Under the pieces are notes generated by a model, which did not search any database, was not told where the DNA came from, and worked only from the letters and a program-made list of their open reading frames with translations. Position numbers and translations under genes: made by a program. Shown one piece after another: positions 1-6,719 of a stretch of 6,719 nt of DNA. The stretch's first letter is position 1, and the number at the start of each line of letters is the position of its first letter. This stretch comes from Gammaproteobacteria bacterium (GTDB taxonomy: Bacteria; Pseudomonadota; Gammaproteobacteria; QNFN01). The stretch spans positions 1-6,719 of the forward strand of contig QNFN01000106.1 of NCBI GenBank assembly GCA_003645555.1. The letters are read 5' to 3'.

Positions 1-1123
1 GCGCGGCGCTGGCGGTCGCGCGGTGCTGGCTCAGTTCCGCCGCCGCGCGGTGGTACTCCTGTGCCGCCGCGGCGGCGGCTTCGGTGAGTCGTGCCAGGTG
101 CGCATCCGGGTCTTCGTCGTCACCCAGCTCCTGCACCAGGGAGGCGTGCAACTGCGGCAGCTCATCAGGCGGCACGCGGTACTTGCGTGCGGTCTCGTGC
201 AGGACTTCGAGCCGTCGCTCGACCTGCGCCAGCCGTTCCGGGTCGAGGTCAATCCGGTCGGCGCAGTGACGCAGACCCGAAGCGCTCTCCGATACCCGGA
301 TCAGTGCCTCCTCCAGGGTTTCGACATGGGCGGCGAGCGTCGGGTCGAGGCTCTGCAACTCGGCCAGTTCCCGCGTGGCGCGGCCGAGGCGGTCGTGGAC
401 GCTTCCCTCGTCGGCCTCGTAGAGGGTGTCGCAGAGCGTCCCGAGGGTGGCCACCAGTTCGTCGGCATGGGCCAGGCGCCGGTGATCCACCTCGAGGGCG
501 GCGAACTCCCCGGGTTGGGGCGCCAGTGTGTTGAGTTCGTCGAGTTGGAAGCGCAGCAGCGCGCGCCGTTCGCTATGGCGCGCCTGGTCGGTGGCCAGCG
601 CCGCGCGTGCGGATTCGGCTTCGCTCCAGGCACGGTACGCGGCGGCAACGCGGTCGGCGTACGGCCCGTTGCGGCCCCAGGCGTCGAGCATGCGCCGCTG
701 GCTTTCGGCGCGCAGCAGGGACTGGTGGTCGTGCTGACCGTGGATGTCGGCGAGCTGTTCACCGAGACCCTTGAGGTCCTGCAGGGTCACCGGCGTGCCG
801 TTGATGAAGGCCCGGGAGCGCCCGGTGCGGGCCACCACCCGGCGGACCAGGCACTGGCCGTCGTCGGCCAGGTCCTGTTTCTCGAGCCACGCCCGGGGCG
901 GAGCCAGGCCGTCGAGGTCGAACTCCGCGGTGACTTCGGCACGGTCGCACCCGGCACGAATCTGGCGTGGTTCGGCACGGTCGCCGCGCACCAGGCCGAG
1001 GGCGTCGACCAGCATCGACTTGCCGGCGCCGGTCTCCCCGGTGAGCACGGTCAGGCCAGGACCGAGTTCCAACTCGACGTTGTCGATCAGTACGAAATCA
1101 CGAATCTGCAGGTAGGTCAGCAT
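1..1123 (-). CDS. recN: DNA repair ATPase RecN, N-terminal part (cut by window edge)
   Basis: RecN is a cytoplasmic SMC-like ATPase that acts in recombinational repair of double-strand breaks. The minus-strand frame stays open from the ATG at 1123 to the left edge, giving 374 residues of a family usually about 550-560 long. The C-terminal ABC signature, Walker B and second half of the coiled coil therefore lie outside. Visible features are the family start MLTYLQIRDFVLIDNVELEL, Walker A GETGAGKS at residues 29-36, the GRSRAFINGTPV segment near 101-112, and the RecN-typical IHGQHDHQSL at 127-136. A long Ala/Glu/Arg/Leu-rich helical region from about residue 160 onward fits the coiled-coil arm. 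The start agrees with the family N-terminus, but no strong Shine-Dalgarno is seen. It begins 10 bases after nadK, suggesting translation coupled to nadK. No LexA box is visible just upstream. Confidence 0.96.
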   Translation of the reverse strand, partial: MLTYLQIRDFVLIDNVELELGPGLTVLTGETGAGKSMLVDALGLVRGDRAEPRQIRAGCDRAEVTAEFDLDGLAPPRAWLEKQDLADDGQCLVRRVVARTGRSRAFINGTPVTLQDLKGLGEQLADIHGQHDHQSLLRAESQRRMLDAWGRNGPYADRVAAAYRAWSEAESARAALATDQARHSERRALLRFQLDELNTLAPQPGEFAALEVDHRRLAHADELVATLGTLCDTLYEADEGSVHDRLGRATRELAELQSLDPTLAAHVETLEEALIRVSESASGLRHCADRIDLDPERLAQVERRLEVLHETARKYRVPPDELPQLHASLVQELGDDEDPDAHLARLTEAAAAAAQEYHRAAAELSQHRATASAA

Positions 1124-1133
1124 CGACCGGGCA

Positions 1134-2003
1134 TCACAGCCGTTTGTGCCAGTGGAATTTCTCGCGCAGGATCTCGAAGTAGCGGTAGTCGCTGGGGTGG
1201 ATCAGTTGCACCGTGTGCTCGCGCCGACGAATCGACACCCGGTCATTCGGCAGTAACGCGATCTTGATCTGGCCGTCACAGGTGACCAGGGCATCGCTGT
1301 CACGTACCACCACCTCGATGTGGTCGTCGCCGGAAACCACCGTCGGCCGGTTGCTCAGCGTGTGTGGGCAGATCGGCACCAGGACCAGGGCGTTGAGCTT
1401 CGGGTGCATGATCGGGCCACCGCCGGAGAGGGCGTAGGCGGTCGAGCCGCTGGGCGTGGATACGATCAGGCCGTCCGAGCGCAGCGGGTAGAGAAAGTCG
1501 CCGTTGACGTAGGTGTCGAACTCGATCATGCGCGCCACATCGGTCTTGTGTACGACGACATCGTTGAAGGCGTTGCTCTCGCCGATCAGTTCGCCCTCGC
1601 GGGTGATGCGGGCGTGGAGCAGCAGCCGTTCTTCGCACAGGTAGTCCCCGGCGAGGATCAGGTCGAGGCGCTCGAGCATCTGGTCCGGAGATACGTCGAC
1701 CAGGAAGCCGAGGCGGCCGAGGTTGATGCCGAGCAGGGGGACGCGGTAGTCGGTCAGGCTGCGCGCCGCGGCGAGCAGGGTGCCGTCACCACCGACGACA
1801 ATGGCCAGGTCGCACTGCTCGCCGAGTGCCTCGCGGTCGGCTACAGAGAAGGCTCCGTCGGGCAGGAGGTGGCTGCTGCCGGCATCGACCACCACCTGCA
1901 ACCCGAGCCCGAGCAGGTGTTGCCCCACCTGCTCCAGGGTGCTGCCTACATCGGGGCTGTGGTATTTGCCGATCAGGCCGATCTTGGTGAACGCGCTGGC
2001 CAT
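1134..2003 (-). CDS. nadK: NAD kinase
   Basis: NAD kinase phosphorylates NAD to NADP using ATP (or polyphosphate in some relatives). It is the only route to NADP and acts in the cytoplasm as an oligomer. The 289-residue product matches the usual length (about 290). It shows the diagnostic GGDGT motif at residues 71-75, NLGRLGF at 94-100, NAFND at 144-148, and the nucleotide-binding block SDGLIVSTPSGSTAY at 176-190 followed by the GGGP turn. The end, YFEILREKFHWHKRL, is typical of gammaproteobacterial members. The frame could start 45 bases further upstream at 2048. I chose the ATG at 2003 because MASAFTKIGLIGKY matches the family N-terminus and GGAG sits five bases before it. It is divergent from hrcA and followed closely by recN. 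I could not identify a convincing nadK promoter. Confidence 0.97.
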   Translation of the reverse strand: MASAFTKIGLIGKYHSPDVGSTLEQVGQHLLGLGLQVVVDAGSSHLLPDGAFSVADREALGEQCDLAIVVGGDGTLLAAARSLTDYRVPLLGINLGRLGFLVDVSPDQMLERLDLILAGDYLCEERLLLHARITREGELIGESNAFNDVVVHKTDVARMIEFDTYVNGDFLYPLRSDGLIVSTPSGSTAYALSGGGPIMHPKLNALVLVPICPHTLSNRPTVVSGDDHIEVVVRDSDALVTCDGQIKIALLPNDRVSIRRREHTVQLIHPSDYRYFEILREKFHWHKRL

Positions 2004-2104
2004 CGAGTCTCCATCCAGTGATATTCGGGGTGCAAGCGGCGGGCTCATGCTTGATCTGGGGTGCCCTAAGCTAGCACGCGTCCCTCCGGGACGTCAGCCG
2101 CTCC

Positions 2105-2134
2105 TTGACAGTCTCTCCGGCGAGTTGCTAGCGT
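2105..2134 (+). promoter_or_regulatory. Candidate sigma-70 type promoter of hrcA
   Basis: A perfect -35 hexamer TTGACA lies at 2105-2110. The best -10 candidate, TAGCGT at 2129-2134 with an 18-base spacer, matches only three of six consensus positions, so the -10 call is weak. The arrangement would place the transcript start near 2140, inside the beginning of the CIRCE element, which is where HrcA normally blocks transcription. No sigma-32 style CCCCAT element is present at a suitable distance, so heat induction here would come from loss of HrcA repression. Confidence 0.55.
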
Positions 2135-2139
2135 CGGTT

Positions 2140-2166
2140 CTGGCACTCATGAGCGCCGAGTGCTAA
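2140..2166 (+). promoter_or_regulatory. CIRCE operator, HrcA binding site
   Basis: This is an inverted repeat of the CIRCE form TTAGCACTC-N9-GAGTGCTAA. The right arm at 2158-2166 is a perfect GAGTGCTAA. The left arm at 2140-2148 reads CTGGCACTC and matches seven of nine. The spacer at 2149-2157 is exactly nine bases. HrcA dimers bind this site and repress heat-shock operons, usually sensing free GroEL. Its place between a TTGACA box and hrcA implies autoregulation of the operon by its first gene product. The spacer and right arm also contain a tiny reading frame (see findings). Confidence 0.93.
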
Positions 2167-2207
2167 CCCCGGCGGCGATACGTCGACATCCATACTGGGT
2201 CCCGGCC

Positions 2208-3248
2208 TTGGCAGATCATCAACAGTTGACCGAGCGTGCCCGCCAACTGCTACGGGCACTGGTCGGAAAGTATATCAGCGAGGGCCAGCCGGTCGGCTCG
2301 CGCACGTTGTCGCGCGCGGCCGGTCTTGAATTGAGCGCGGCCACCATCCGCAACGTCATGGCCGATCTTGAGGACATGGGGCTGGTGGTCTCACCGCATA
2401 CCTCGGCCGGACGGGTCCCGACCGCCAGGGGCTTGCGCTTTTTCGTCGACTCGCTGGTGTCGCTGAAGCGGCTCGAAGACTACGAGATCGAGACCCTGCG
2501 CAGTCGTCTTCAGGTCGAGGGTAACGCCAAGAATTTGCTGGAGAACGCCTCGCTCATGCTCTCCGATGTGACCCGGATGGCGGGCCTGGTGATGGTGCCC
2601 AGGCGGGCCCGTTTCGCACTGCGTCATGTCGAATTCCTGCCGCTCACCGAAGGGCGCATTCTGGCAATTCTGGTGGTCAACGAGCACGAGGTGCAGAACC
2701 GCGTGATCCACACCGAGCGGCAGTACAGCGAATCGGAACTGCAGCAGGCGGCCAACTACCTCAATGAGCATTTTGTCGGCCGTGACATCCTTGCGATCCG
2801 CGACACCCTGGTCGCCGAATTGAGCGAAACGCGCGACTCCATGGACCGGATGATGCTCACGACCATCGACATTGCCAATTCGGCTTTCAGACCAGTCGCG
2901 GACGGTGATGACTATGTGCTTTCGGGTCAGACCCGGTTGATGGGCATCGATGAGCTTGGTGATGTGGACAAGCTGCGTAAGTTGTTCGAGGCATTTCAGC
3001 GCAAACGTCAGCTGCTGGGGCTGCTCGATCGCTGCCTGCAGGCCGACGGCATGCATATCTTTATCGGCGAGGAGGCGGGGCAGTCGGTGTTCGACGACTG
3101 CAGCATGGTCACCTCAACCTACGCCATCGACGGCGAGCCGGTGGGTGTGCTTGGCGTTATCGGCCCAACGCGCATGGACTACGAGCGGGTCATCCCGGTC
3201 GTCGAGGTTACCGCCAAACTTCTTGGGGCCGCCTTGAAGTCGGACTGA
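2208..3248 (+). CDS. hrcA: Heat-inducible transcription repressor HrcA
   Basis: HrcA is a dimeric DNA-binding repressor of CIRCE-controlled chaperone genes. The N-terminal winged helix is clear: LTERARQLL, then GQPVGSRTLSR, ATIRNVMADLEDMGLV and SPHTSAGRVPT within the first 75 residues. The C-terminal signature GPTRMDYERVIPVVEVTAKLL sits near the end. The start is uncertain because no ATG is available. A GTG at 2160 would give 362 residues but lies inside the CIRCE right arm. TTG at 2208 gives 346 residues beginning MADHQQLTERA, which fits the family's short lead before L-(N/T)-ERA. TTG at 2226 gives 340. I chose 2208, although none has a strong ribosome binding site. It is the first gene of the chaperone cluster. 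Its last codons carry the -35 box of the grpE promoter. Confidence 0.95.
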   Translation: MADHQQLTERARQLLRALVGKYISEGQPVGSRTLSRAAGLELSAATIRNVMADLEDMGLVVSPHTSAGRVPTARGLRFFVDSLVSLKRLEDYEIETLRSRLQVEGNAKNLLENASLMLSDVTRMAGLVMVPRRARFALRHVEFLPLTEGRILAILVVNEHEVQNRVIHTERQYSESELQQAANYLNEHFVGRDILAIRDTLVAELSETRDSMDRMMLTTIDIANSAFRPVADGDDYVLSGQTRLMGIDELGDVDKLRKLFEAFQRKRQLLGLLDRCLQADGMHIFIGEEAGQSVFDDCSMVTSTYAIDGEPVGVLGVIGPTRMDYERVIPVVEVTAKLLGAALKSD

Positions 3249-3261
3249 CCCGCCCCCATAC
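3233..3261 (+). promoter_or_regulatory. Sigma-32 type heat-shock promoter for grpE-dnaK-dnaJ
   Basis: The -35 element CTTGAA lies at 3233-3238 within the last codons of hrcA. The -10 element CCCCATAC lies at 3254-3261, just after the hrcA stop, with a 15-base gap between CTTGAA and CCCCAT. These match the RpoH (sigma-32) consensus CTTGAA / CCCCATnT except for the last -10 base. The predicted transcript start near 3267 would leave a leader of roughly 58 bases before grpE. This would allow heat induction of grpE, dnaK and dnaJ independently of HrcA. Confidence 0.82.
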
Positions 3262-3280
3262 AGGTAGTGATTTGATTTCG

Positions 3281-3302
3281 GGGCACGCCGACGGCGTGTC
3301 CC
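3281..3302 (+). other. Hairpin in the grpE leader
   Basis: CACGCC at 3284-3289 pairs with GGCGTG at 3293-3298 around a GAC loop. Beyond a bulged T at 3299, GGG at 3281-3283 pairs with CCC at 3300-3302. No T-run follows on either strand, so it does not look like an intrinsic terminator. It lies downstream of the sigma-32 type promoter and ends eight bases before the grpE ribosome binding site. It is a candidate for mRNA processing, stability or temperature-sensitive folding; the role is inference. Confidence 0.6.
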
Positions 3303-3324
3303 TGCAACTGGAGAACCGGAAAGC

Positions 3325-4002
3325 ATGAGTGACAAGCAGACGGTTGCCGAGCCCGCAGAGGCCGCTGGAGACGCCGGGACTGCCGAGGGTGTTGAGGCAG
3401 TCGAATCGACCGAAACAACCAAGGATGAGAGCGACGCGGCGCAGGCAGCAGAGGCCACACCGGAGTCAGGGTCCGACGCTGGGGACGATCCCGCGACGCG
3501 GCTGACGGCCCTCGAGGCCGAGCTGGAGCAGGCACGACGCGAGGCGGAGGAGCAGCAGGAGCAGCTGCTACGCACGCGTGCCGACATGGATAACCTGCGC
3601 AAGCGCACCGCTCGCGACCTCGAGAACGCCCACAAGTTCTCCCTTGAGCGATTTGCCATGGAGTTGCTACCGGTGCGCGACAGCCTCGAACTCGGCCTCG
3701 ATGCGGCTAACGCTGACGGTGCCGATGTCACCAAGCTGCGCGAGGGGAGCGAATTGACCCTGAAGATGCTGACGACGGCGCTGGAGAAGTCCGGCATCGT
3801 CGAGGTGGTGCCTGAAGGTGAGAAGTTCAACCCTGACCTGCACCAGGCGATGGCGACCCAGCCGAGCAGCGAGGTCGATCCGGGCCAGGTCATGACCGTC
3901 TATCAGAAAGGCTACACCCTCAACGACCGCTTGCTACGCCCGGCGCTGGTGATCGTCTCCGCGGCTCCGCCGTCTCCTCCGGCCGATGCCGAAGGGGCTT
4001 GA
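3325..4002 (+). CDS. grpE: Nucleotide exchange factor GrpE
   Basis: GrpE is a homodimeric cytoplasmic co-chaperone that releases ADP from DnaK and acts as a thermosensor in the Hsp70 cycle. The product has 225 residues, somewhat longer than the E. coli protein (197), mainly because of an acidic, Ala/Glu/Thr-rich tail over residues 1-56 that looks disordered. A long helical segment follows (about 57-110, with RADMDNLRKR at 85-94 and HKFSLERFAMELLPVRDSLE at about 103-122). The C-terminal beta domain carries the family signature FNPDLHQAMATQPSSEVDPG near 168-187 and GYTLNDRLLRPALVIVS near 196-212. The ATG at 3325 has GGAG at 3310-3313 upstream. It lies 76 bases after hrcA and 74 before dnaK, and its stop codon is embedded in the dnaK promoter -35 box. 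Confidence 0.97.
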   Translation: MSDKQTVAEPAEAAGDAGTAEGVEAVESTETTKDESDAAQAAEATPESGSDAGDDPATRLTALEAELEQARREAEEQQEQLLRTRADMDNLRKRTARDLENAHKFSLERFAMELLPVRDSLELGLDAANADGADVTKLREGSELTLKMLTTALEKSGIVEVVPEGEKFNPDLHQAMATQPSSEVDPGQVMTVYQKGYTLNDRLLRPALVIVSAAPPSPPADAEGA

Positions 4003-4026
4003 ATTCAACTCACCGCCACCCCACTT
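3998..4026 (+). promoter_or_regulatory. Second sigma-32 type promoter, for dnaK-dnaJ
   Basis: CTTGAA at 3998-4003 overlaps the TGA stop codon of grpE (4000-4002). CCCCACTT at 4019-4026 matches the sigma-32 -10 consensus CCCCATnT at all but one informative position. The gap between the two is 15 bases, the same as in the promoter before grpE. A transcript start near 4033 is expected, about 44 bases before dnaK. CCCC at 4019-4022 could also pair with GGGG at 4028-4031. This would let dnaK be made in excess over grpE during heat shock. Confidence 0.72.
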
Positions 4027-4065
4027 AGGGGGCAGGACAACTTTTACCGCGATCAGCAGGTTAAC

Positions 4066-4069
4066 GGAG
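4066..4069 (+). promoter_or_regulatory. Ribosome binding site of dnaK
   Basis: GGAG lies seven bases before the dnaK ATG and is the best-placed Shine-Dalgarno in the cluster. It fits high translation of dnaK compared with hrcA and dnaJ, whose sites are weak. Confidence 0.8.
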
Positions 4070-4076
4070 CACAGAC

Positions 4077-6014
<1,938 letters not shown>

Positions 6015-6027
6015 CCGGACCTGAGTA

Positions 6028-6048
6028 CCGCCGCGCCTGGCGCGGCGG
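6028..6048 (+). other. GC-rich hairpin after dnaK
   Basis: CCGCCGCGCC at 6028-6037 and GGCGCGGCGG at 6039-6048 are perfect complements around a single T. In RNA this allows a nine-pair stem with a three-base loop. It begins 13 bases after the dnaK stop. No T-run follows, so it is more likely a 3' stabiliser, processing site or partial attenuator than a classical terminator. That role is inferred. Confidence 0.7.
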
Positions 6049-6056
6049 CGGATCAC

Positions 6057-6108
6057 GGCCACAGTCGCGGCGGCGCTCCACCAGGAGCGCTTTGCCGCGT
6101 CCGTGGCC
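6057..6108 (+). repeat. Long three-segment inverted repeat between dnaK and dnaJ
   Basis: Three nested complementary blocks form one 52-base imperfect hairpin. GGCCAC (6057-6062) pairs with GTGGCC (6103-6108), CGCGGC (6066-6071) with GCCGCG (6094-6099), and GCGCTCC (6073-6079) with GGAGCGC (6084-6090) around an ACCA loop. The internal loops are small (three on three; one on three bases). It ends 16 bases before the dnaJ ATG. It could limit dnaJ expression relative to dnaK, or be one copy of a palindromic repeat family. Copies elsewhere cannot be judged from this window. Confidence 0.75.
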
Positions 6109-6124
6109 ATGGCGTTGAGAGACG

Positions 6125-6719
6125 ATGGCAAAACGCGACTATTACGAGGTCCTCGGCGTGTCCCGCACCGCCAGCGAGGCCGACATCAAGAAGGCCTTCC
6201 GCCGGTTGGCGATGAAACTTCATCCTGACCGTAATCCGGACGACGCCGTCGCCGAAGAACGGTTCAAGGAGGCGAAGGAGGCCTACGACATTCTTGGCGA
6301 TGCTCAGAAACGTGCCGCCTACGACCAGTTCGGCCACGCCGGAGTCGATCCCTCGTTTGGTGCCGGGCCTGGGCCCGGTGGCCCGGGTGGGGGCAACTTC
6401 AGTGACATCTTTGGCGATGTTTTTGGCGACATTTTTGGTGGTGGTCGCGGTGGTGGTGGGCGGCAGCAGAGTTATCGTGGCGCTGATCTACGCTATAACC
6501 TCACCCTCTCCCTCGAAGAGGTGGTGCACGGCACCTCAGTCAAGATCCGCGTCCCGACCCTGGCCGCGTGCGAAACCTGCGACGGCAGCGGGGCCCGCAA
6601 GGGTAGCCAGCCAACCAAGTGTGACACCTGCGGCGGCGTTGGCCAGGTACGCATGCAGCAGGGTTTTTTCTCGATCCAGCAGGCCTGCCCGCGCTGCCAT
6701 GGCGAAGGGGTGACGATCA
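6125..6719 (+). CDS. dnaJ: Co-chaperone DnaJ (Hsp40), N-terminal part (cut by window edge)
   Basis: DnaJ delivers unfolded substrates to DnaK and stimulates its ATPase through the J domain. The window holds 198 codons of a family usually about 375-380 residues long. The J domain spans about residues 4-70, with HPD at 33-35 and [10 protein letters not shown] at 61-70. A Gly/Phe-rich region follows at about 77-113, with [13 protein letters not shown] repeats. Then comes the start of the substrate-binding region and three of the four zinc-binding CxxCxGxG motifs: C149-C152, C166-C169 and C188-C191. The fourth motif and the C-terminal domains lie beyond the edge. The ATG at 6125 is the only sensible start because an in-frame TGA lies nine bases upstream. 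The Shine-Dalgarno is weak (GAGAG at 6117-6121). The gene is 110 bases after dnaK, behind two hairpins, with no sigma-32 promoter of its own seen. Confidence 0.98.
   Translation, partial: MAKRDYYEVLGVSRTASEADIKKAFRRLAMKLHPDRNPDDAVAEERFKEAKEAYDILGDAQKRAAYDQFGHAGVDPSFGAGPGPGGPGGGNFSDIFGDVFGDIFGGGRGGGGRQQSYRGADLRYNLTLSLEEVVHGTSVKIRVPTLAACETCDGSGARKGSQPTKCDTCGGVGQVRMQQGFFSIQQACPRCHGEGVTI

Noticed and set aside
1124..1139. Possible LexA half site CTGT on the minus strand before recN
   Set aside because: The second half at the required eight-base spacing reads GTCG instead of ACAG.
23..1267. 414-residue plus-strand frame opposite recN and the end of nadK
   Set aside because: It is codon-aligned with recN on the opposite strand, where GC-rich codons rarely yield stops. 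Its protein has no recognisable motif and it crosses the recN/nadK junction.
1320..2021. 233-residue plus-strand frame opposite nadK
   Set aside because: It is a shadow of nadK, whose motifs cover the whole minus-strand frame. The translated product is low-complexity and unrecognisable.
2079..2093. CGTCCC-TCC-GGGACG inverted repeat in the nadK-hrcA gap
   Set aside because: Six pairs with a three-base loop and no T-run is unremarkable at this GC content. It lies upstream of the hrcA promoter, so it has no evident role.
2071..2097. Possible second CIRCE left arm (CTAGCACGC at 2071-2079)
   Set aside because: Seven of nine bases match, but the expected right arm after nine bases reads GGACGTCAG, which does not match GAGTGCTAA.
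2391..3056. 221-residue minus-strand frame opposite hrcA
   Set aside because: It is opposite a clear hrcA coding sequence and shows no family signature or start signals.
3281..3310. Intrinsic terminator between hrcA and grpE
   Set aside because: The hairpin is present but no T-tract follows on either strand, and it sits downstream of the promoter that drives grpE.
3114..3893. 259-residue Ser/Ala-rich minus-strand frame opposite grpE and the end of hrcA
   Set aside because: The composition reflects reverse reading of GC-rich codons. It crosses two well-supported genes and their promoter.

Overview
This is a conserved chromosomal core segment from a GC-rich gammaproteobacterium. It is read from the gene order recN-nadK on the minus strand, divergent from hrcA-grpE-dnaK-dnaJ on the plus strand, and from protein signatures such as the DnaK tail that closely matches the Escherichia coli one. 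The combination of HrcA/CIRCE control with sigma-32 type promoters is known from Gammaproteobacteria outside the enteric group. A purple-sulfur or ectothiorhodospiraceal relative (Chromatiales) is my best guess, but the genus cannot be settled from this window.

Layout. Positions 1-1123 (minus) hold the N-terminal two thirds of recN, cut by the left edge. Positions 1134-2003 (minus) hold nadK, separated from recN by only 10 bases, so the two are probably co-transcribed. Positions 2004-2207 form the divergent control region, with a sigma-70 type promoter candidate and a CIRCE operator facing hrcA. Then follow hrcA (about 2208-3248), grpE (3325-4002), dnaK (4077-6014) and the first 198 codons of dnaJ (6125 to the right edge). 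No stretch longer than 300 bases lacks a gene, and I see no RNA gene, mobile element, CRISPR array or sign of horizontal transfer.

How the parts work together. DnaK, DnaJ and GrpE are the Hsp70 chaperone machine: DnaJ loads substrate and stimulates ATP hydrolysis, and GrpE releases ADP. HrcA is the repressor of CIRCE-controlled heat-shock genes and here lies behind its own CIRCE site. Two further heat-shock promoters of sigma-32 type can be read directly. One lies across the end of hrcA and drives grpE onward. The other overlaps the grpE stop codon and drives dnaK onward. Both have the same 15-base spacer. The cluster therefore looks wired for layered control: CIRCE/HrcA at the top and sigma-32 inside. 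Strong hairpins lie in the grpE leader and in the dnaK-dnaJ gap, and may tune the relative output of the genes.

I do not see a new biological system here. The observations worth following up are regulatory: the internal heat-shock promoters, the long dnaK-dnaJ hairpin, and the uncertain hrcA start, which has CIRCE and a five-codon reading frame just upstream.
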